From CAZJNX01 sp964547415 (lineage in GTDB: Bacteria; Pseudomonadota; Alphaproteobacteria; Rhizobiales; Amorphaceae), in the NCBI GenBank assembly GCA_964547415.1, contig CAZJNX010000161.1, positions 1-11,085 of the forward strand: 11,085 nucleotides of DNA. Direction: 5' to 3'. The position numbers and the translations under genes are program-made. Below are positions 7,863 to 11,085 of the stretch, piece after piece; positions within the stretch are counted from its first letter, which is position 1; every line of letters starts with the position of its first letter. A model generated the notes under the pieces. It ran no database searches, had not been told where the DNA came from, and worked only from the letters and a program-made list of their open reading frames with translations.

Positions 7863-8834
7863 TCAGGAGACCTTCGGCGTCCGGCCCGACAGGACCTCGC
7901 GGAAGAGGTCCGTGTCCACGTTGCCGCCGCACAGGATGACGGCCACCGTCCGCCCGGCGAGGCGCTCCCGCTCGGACAGCGCCGCGGCGAGGGGGGCCGC
8001 GCCCGCGCCCTCGGCCACGTTGTGGGTGTCGTGGAAATAGATGCGCATGGCCTCGGCCACCGCGTCGTCGGTGACGGACACGATGCGGGATGCCCCGCGC
8101 CGGTAGATCTCGAACGCCTCGGCGACGGGGACGCGCGTCGCCATCCCGTCGGCGATGGTGCGGGCGCTCGCCGTCTCCACGATGCGGCCTTCCTCCACGG
8201 ACCGCTTCGCCGCGTCCGCCTCCGTGGAGACGACGCCCACCACCTCCGTCCTCAGCCCGAGGGCGTCGCGGGCGGTAATGATCCCGCAAAGGCCCGAGCC
8301 GCAGCCTATGGGTGCGTAGACGACGTCGATGTCGGGCACGGCCGTGAACAGCTCGAGGGCGTAGGTGGCGACGCCCCGGACGAGCTCCGGGTGGAAGGGC
8401 GGCACGAATAAGAGCCGCCGCTCCTCGGCGATCCGCGCCGCCTCGAGGCGCGCCTCGTCGAAGTCCCGGCCGTGGACCACGAGCTCGGCCCCGAAGGCGC
8501 GCATCGCCGCGTTCTTCTCAACGGAGTTGCCTTCCGGCACGACGATCACCGCCTCGAGGCCGGTCGCCGTCGCCGCCCGCGCCTGGCTCTGGCCGTGGTT
8601 GCCGCGGGTCGCCGTCACGACGCCGCGCGCCTCTGGATGGGCCCGCCGCAGCCAGTCCATGAAGGTGATGCCGCCGCGGATCTTGAAGGCGCCGGTCGGC
8701 GTGTGGTTCTCGTGCTTGACGATGACCTCGGTGCCGAGCCGCGCGGCGAGGAGCGGCCAGGCGTACTGGGGCGTCGGCGGCATCTGCCGGTGGACGAGGC
8801 GGGCCGCGTCCTCGAGCGACTCTTTCGTGAACAT
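7863..8834 (-). CDS. Threonine dehydratase-type PLP enzyme (fold type II)
   Basis: A 323-residue fold type II pyridoxal-phosphate enzyme, most like catabolic threonine/serine dehydratases (threonine to 2-oxobutanoate plus ammonia). Seen: TPTGAFKIRGG contains the Schiff-base lysine K51. TRGNHGQ holds the asparagine N79 that contacts the PLP ring oxygen. GCGSG (177-181) is the phosphate-binding glycine loop, here with Cys and Ser where many relatives have glycines. CGGNVD supplies C302 at the pyridine-nitrogen position. No ACT regulatory domain follows, and the length is that of TdcB/serine racemase-like enzymes rather than 500-residue IlvA, so no isoleucine feedback site is expected. The start ATG (8832-8834) shares one base with the DUF2155 stop (TGATG), and GAGG lies 4 nt upstream, so translational coupling is likely. 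Threonine versus serine or hydroxyaspartate specificity cannot be decided from sequence. Confidence 0.88.
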   Translation of the reverse strand: MFTKESLEDAARLVHRQMPPTPQYAWPLLAARLGTEVIVKHENHTPTGAFKIRGGITFMDWLRRAHPEARGVVTATRGNHGQSQARAATATGLEAVIVVPEGNSVEKNAAMRAFGAELVVHGRDFDEARLEAARIAEERRLLFVPPFHPELVRGVATYALELFTAVPDIDVVYAPIGCGSGLCGIITARDALGLRTEVVGVVSTEADAAKRSVEEGRIVETASARTIADGMATRVPVAEAFEIYRRGASRIVSVTDDAVAEAMRIYFHDTHNVAEGAGAAPLAAALSERERLAGRTVAVILCGGNVDTDLFREVLSGRTPKVS

Positions 8835-9373
8835 CAGTCCTCGATCACCTCCGGCTCCTCGAACACCTCCGGCACCGGCTTGGGCCGGGGGATCGGCTGC
8901 CAGTTCTCAGGGCGCTGGATGAGGCCCATCTCGTCCTGGGCGTAGGCCTCGACGTCGAAGCCGGGCGGCGGCGGCACGTCGGAGGTGACGGCGCAGTCCT
9001 CCAGCCACACGTCGTAGACGGCGTGGTCGACGGCGTTGAGGGCGGGGCTCGCGGCGAACATCCAGCCGGTGAAGATGCGGCGGATGCGGCTGTCGAGGGT
9101 GATCTCGTCGATCTCCACGAAGGCGATGGTGTTGGGCTCCTCCTCCGGCGGCTGGGTGTGGCAGGCGCGGGGGGTGACGCGGAGGGCGCCGAACTGGACC
9201 GTCTCGTTCATGTAGACGTCGAACGTGATGATCCGCGTGGTGATCTTGTCGAGCCCGGAGAAGACGGCGATCGGGTTCTTGATGGGCTCGGCCGCCCGCG
9301 CCGCGCCGGACAGGCAGGCCACGGCAAGGAGGAGGGCGAGCGTGAGGGTTCGCCTGGCACTCGTCGGCTTCAT
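8834..9373 (-). CDS. DUF2155 domain-containing secreted protein
   Basis: A 179-residue protein of the DUF2155 family, widespread in alphaproteobacteria and of unknown function. Seen: an N-terminal signal peptide (basic KPTSARR, then hydrophobic LTLALLLAVACLSGAA) with likely cleavage after ARA at residue 27. C20 sits in LAVAC, a poor lipobox, so a lipoprotein is possible but less likely. The domain body carries FSGLDKITTRIITFDVYMNE (38-57), FGALRVTPRAC (61-71), AFVEIDEITLD and the hallmark IFTGWMFAASP (100-110), then DVWLEDC. Two mature cysteines (C71 and C127) could form a periplasmic disulphide. The tail is Pro/Glu-rich. The ATG at 9371-9373 is preferred for the signal peptide; a GTG at 9382 would add three residues. 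It starts 16 nt after the methyltransferase stop, and its stop overlaps the dehydratase start by one base, so it sits inside an operon. Confidence 0.92.
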   Translation of the reverse strand: MKPTSARRTLTLALLLAVACLSGAARAAEPIKNPIAVFSGLDKITTRIITFDVYMNETVQFGALRVTPRACHTQPPEEEPNTIAFVEIDEITLDSRIRRIFTGWMFAASPALNAVDHAVYDVWLEDCAVTSDVPPPPGFDVEAYAQDEMGLIQRPENWQPIPRPKPVPEVFEEPEVIED

Positions 9374-9389
9374 CCCGTCCACGGCGTTC

Positions 9390-10172
9390 TCAGGAGGGCT
9401 TTCGGGCGAGGAAGCGCAGGCGCACGTAGTCGGCCGTCCAGTTGCCGGCCCGGTCCCGCAGGCTCGGGGCGAGGAGCGCCTCCACCTCGTCGAGGACGGC
9501 GTCCTTCCGCGCGCCCGCGCCCTCGAAAAAGGGCTCGCGGAAGGTGGCGAGCCAGCCCTTGATGCCGGTCGGAAGGGGCGTCTGCCGCGGCACCAGGACG
9601 GCCCGGTCCACCGCGAGCCCGGCCCCCTCGAGGACGGCCGTGTACTCCTCGGCGGTCGGGAAATACCACGGGAAGGCGAGGCTCTCGTCGAGGCCGTGGC
9701 GACGGGCGACGGAAAGGAGGGCCGTCACGATGGAGGCGACGTTGAGGTGGCCGCCCATCTCGCCCACGAAGCGGCCGCCCGGCTTCAGCGCCGCCGCGAC
9801 TCCGGCCGCCACCTGGTCCGCGCCGCGCATCCAGTGGAGCGCGGCGTTGGAGAAGACGGCATCGAACTCTTCGCGGAAGGGGAGGGCGTGCCCGTCCACC
9901 ACGCGGGCGTCGAGGCCGAGGGCGCGGGTGGCCTCCACGAAATCCGGGCTCGCGTCGACGCCCGTCACCTCGGCGCCCGCCTCCGCGATCCGCTTCGTCA
10001 GGACGCCGTCGCCGCAGCCGAGGTCGAGGATCCGCTCGCCCGGCTTCGGCGCGAGCCAGTCCACGATCTCCCCGGCCATGGTGGCCACGAAGCGGGCGTT
10101 CCGCGCGTAGCCCTCGGGCGACCAGTCCTGCCGGGCGGGGGCCCGCGCCGGATCGTGCTCCAGGGTGGTCAT
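9390..10172 (-). CDS. Class I SAM-dependent methyltransferase (Tam/UbiE-like fold)
   Basis: A 260-residue Rossmann-fold methyltransferase. Seen: motif I ILDLGCGDGVLTKRIAEAG (from residue 48) binds S-adenosylmethionine, and VTGVDASPDFVEAT provides the acidic residue at the end of strand 2. FDAVFSNAALHWM is motif IV, and LKPGGRFVGEMGGH follows as in the Methyltransf_11 family. The SNAALHWM sequence resembles trans-aconitate 2-methyltransferase and related small-molecule enzymes, but the substrate is not known. The C-terminal half (FPWYFPTAEEYTAVLEGAGL, then GIKGWLATFREPFFEG) matches many uncharacterised proteobacterial homologues. The ATG at 10170-10172 is chosen. It has a purine-rich stretch GAGGAAGGA about 13 nt upstream, a little far, and a plausible N-terminus. 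The gene begins 47 nt after valS and ends 16 nt before DUF2155, so it is probably in the same transcript. It should be cytoplasmic. Confidence 0.88.
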   Translation of the reverse strand: MTTLEHDPARAPARQDWSPEGYARNARFVATMAGEIVDWLAPKPGERILDLGCGDGVLTKRIAEAGAEVTGVDASPDFVEATRALGLDARVVDGHALPFREEFDAVFSNAALHWMRGADQVAAGVAAALKPGGRFVGEMGGHLNVASIVTALLSVARRHGLDESLAFPWYFPTAEEYTAVLEGAGLAVDRAVLVPRQTPLPTGIKGWLATFREPFFEGAGARKDAVLDEVEALLAPSLRDRAGNWTADYVRLRFLARKPS

Positions 10173-10219
10173 GGCGGTCTCGTCCTTCCTCGGGATCGCG
10201 TCTTGCCCGCGCGGGGCCG

Positions 10220-11085
10220 TCAGGCGGCCTGGAGGCGGCTCAGCGCCTCGGCCACCTTCGCCTTCTTCGCCTCGGCCTCCTCGCGGCGCTCGCGCTGCTC
10301 CTCCACCACCTCCTCCGGGGCGCGGGCGGTGAACTTCGGGTTGGAGAGCTTGGCGTCGATCCGGGCGATGTCCGCGTCGATCCGGTCGAGCTCCTTTTCG
10401 AGGCGCGCGCGCTCGGCGTCGAGGTCCACGACGTCGCCCAGCGGCAGGCACACGGTCGCCGCACCGCGCACGATCTGGGCCGAGCGGGGCGGCGGCGCGT
10501 CCGCCGTCTCCACGGACGAGACGCGGGCGAGCCGCTCGATGGCCGCCTCGTGGGCGGCGAGCCAACCCTTCTCCTCGTCCGTGGCGTCCACCATCACCAG
10601 GGGAATTTTCGCCGCGGCCGGCACGTTCATCTCCACGCGGACGGAGCGGACGGCGGCGATGAGGTCCACGAGCCAGTTGATCTCGTCCGAGGCCGCGTTG
10701 TCGGCGACCGCCACCGTCGGCCACGGCGCGTGGGTCAGCAGCGTCTCCCGCTCGACGCCGCTGCGCTCGGCGACGAGGCGCCACAGCTCCTCCGTCACGA
10801 ACGGCATGAACGGGTGGAGGATCTTCAGGATGCCGTCGATCGCGTAGGCGGTGGCAGCGCGCACCTCCGCCTTCTGCGCCTCGTCGTCCGACAACAGGAC
10901 GGGCTTGGCGAGCTCCAGGTACCAGTCGCAGAAGGTGTGCCAGGTGAAGCCGTAGACGGCGCCCGCCGCGTCGTTGAAGCGGTAGGCGACGAGGGCGTCC
11001 GTCACCTCCTCCACCGTCCGCGACAGCTCCACCACGATCCAGCGGGCGAGCGTCGTCTCCGCGCACTCCGGGTCGAAGGCCGGGT
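10220..11085 (-). CDS. valS: Valine--tRNA ligase, C-terminal part (5' end outside window)
   Basis: This is the 3' end of valyl-tRNA synthetase, about 288 residues, open to the window edge. ValS charges tRNA-Val in the cytoplasm. Visible at the start is FDPECAETTLARWIVVELSR, the entry to the anticodon-binding helical domain. FNDAAGAVYGFTWHTFCDWY and ILKILHPFMPFVTEELWRLV are hallmarks of ValS/IleS/LeuS anticodon-binding domains, and the latter specifically fits ValS. The C-terminal coiled-coil arm that contacts the tRNA follows (VDLDAERARLEKELDRIDAD, then LSNPKFTARAPEEVVEEQRE). The NPKFxARAPxEVVxxQ motif is diagnostic of ValS. The catalytic HIGH and KMSKS motifs and the editing domain lie outside the window. 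The stop (10220-10222) is 47 nt before the methyltransferase start on the same strand. A GTG at 11035 is an internal codon, not a start. Confidence 0.96.
   Translation of the reverse strand, partial: PAFDPECAETTLARWIVVELSRTVEEVTDALVAYRFNDAAGAVYGFTWHTFCDWYLELAKPVLLSDDEAQKAEVRAATAYAIDGILKILHPFMPFVTEELWRLVAERSGVERETLLTHAPWPTVAVADNAASDEINWLVDLIAAVRSVRVEMNVPAAAKIPLVMVDATDEEKGWLAAHEAAIERLARVSSVETADAPPPRSAQIVRGAATVCLPLGDVVDLDAERARLEKELDRIDADIARIDAKLSNPKFTARAPEEVVEEQRERREEAEAKKAKVAEALSRLQAA

Noticed and set aside
9225..10847. A long plus-strand frame antisense to DUF2155, the methyltransferase and valS.
   Set aside because: All three minus-strand genes have diagnostic motifs. The plus frame has none and reflects third-position GC bias.

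Overview
The window is very GC-rich chromosomal DNA (GC estimated above 70% by eye, not computed), with almost all third codon positions G or C. The gene families suggest an alphaproteobacterium, probably Hyphomicrobiales (Rhizobiales): a Bcp peroxiredoxin with a TSGCTKEA active site, a DUF2155 protein, a DUF455 ferritin-like protein, a YhdP/AsmA-type protein and an AcuI-type reductase. The genus cannot be fixed from the sequence alone. No tRNA, rRNA, CRISPR array, insertion sequence or phage gene was seen.

Layout. (1) Positions 2-1628, plus strand: the C-terminal half of an MFS transporter, then an AcuI/YhdH-family NADPH-dependent acryloyl-CoA reductase. (2) Positions 1629-1961: a convergent intergenic gap holding a strong hairpin and a short coding-like, frameshifted remnant on the minus strand. 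(3) Positions 1962-3298, minus strand: a two-gene unit of bcp (thiol peroxidase) followed by a DUF455 di-iron ferritin-like protein. (4) Positions 3498-6824, plus strand, divergent from bcp: a 1108-residue inner-membrane-anchored AsmA/YhdP-like protein. (5) Positions 6825-7862: a second convergent gap, about 1 kb, holding a decayed RTX (calcium-binding nonapeptide repeat) gene on the minus strand. It is split over all three frames but still ends in a recognisable DQFVFAF tail. (6) Positions 7863-11085, minus strand: a tight cluster of valS (3' part), a class I SAM methyltransferase, a secreted DUF2155 protein and a PLP-dependent threonine dehydratase. The last two genes share one base.

How the genes relate. 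bcp and the DUF455 gene look co-transcribed, which fits a peroxide or metal-oxidation theme. The AsmA-like protein is an envelope (lipid transport) factor. The valS cluster looks like a housekeeping operon with accessory genes downstream. Most of the window is ordinary core genome. The unusual parts are the two decayed minus-strand coding remnants, each lying in a convergent intergenic gap. I found no convincing previously undescribed system.
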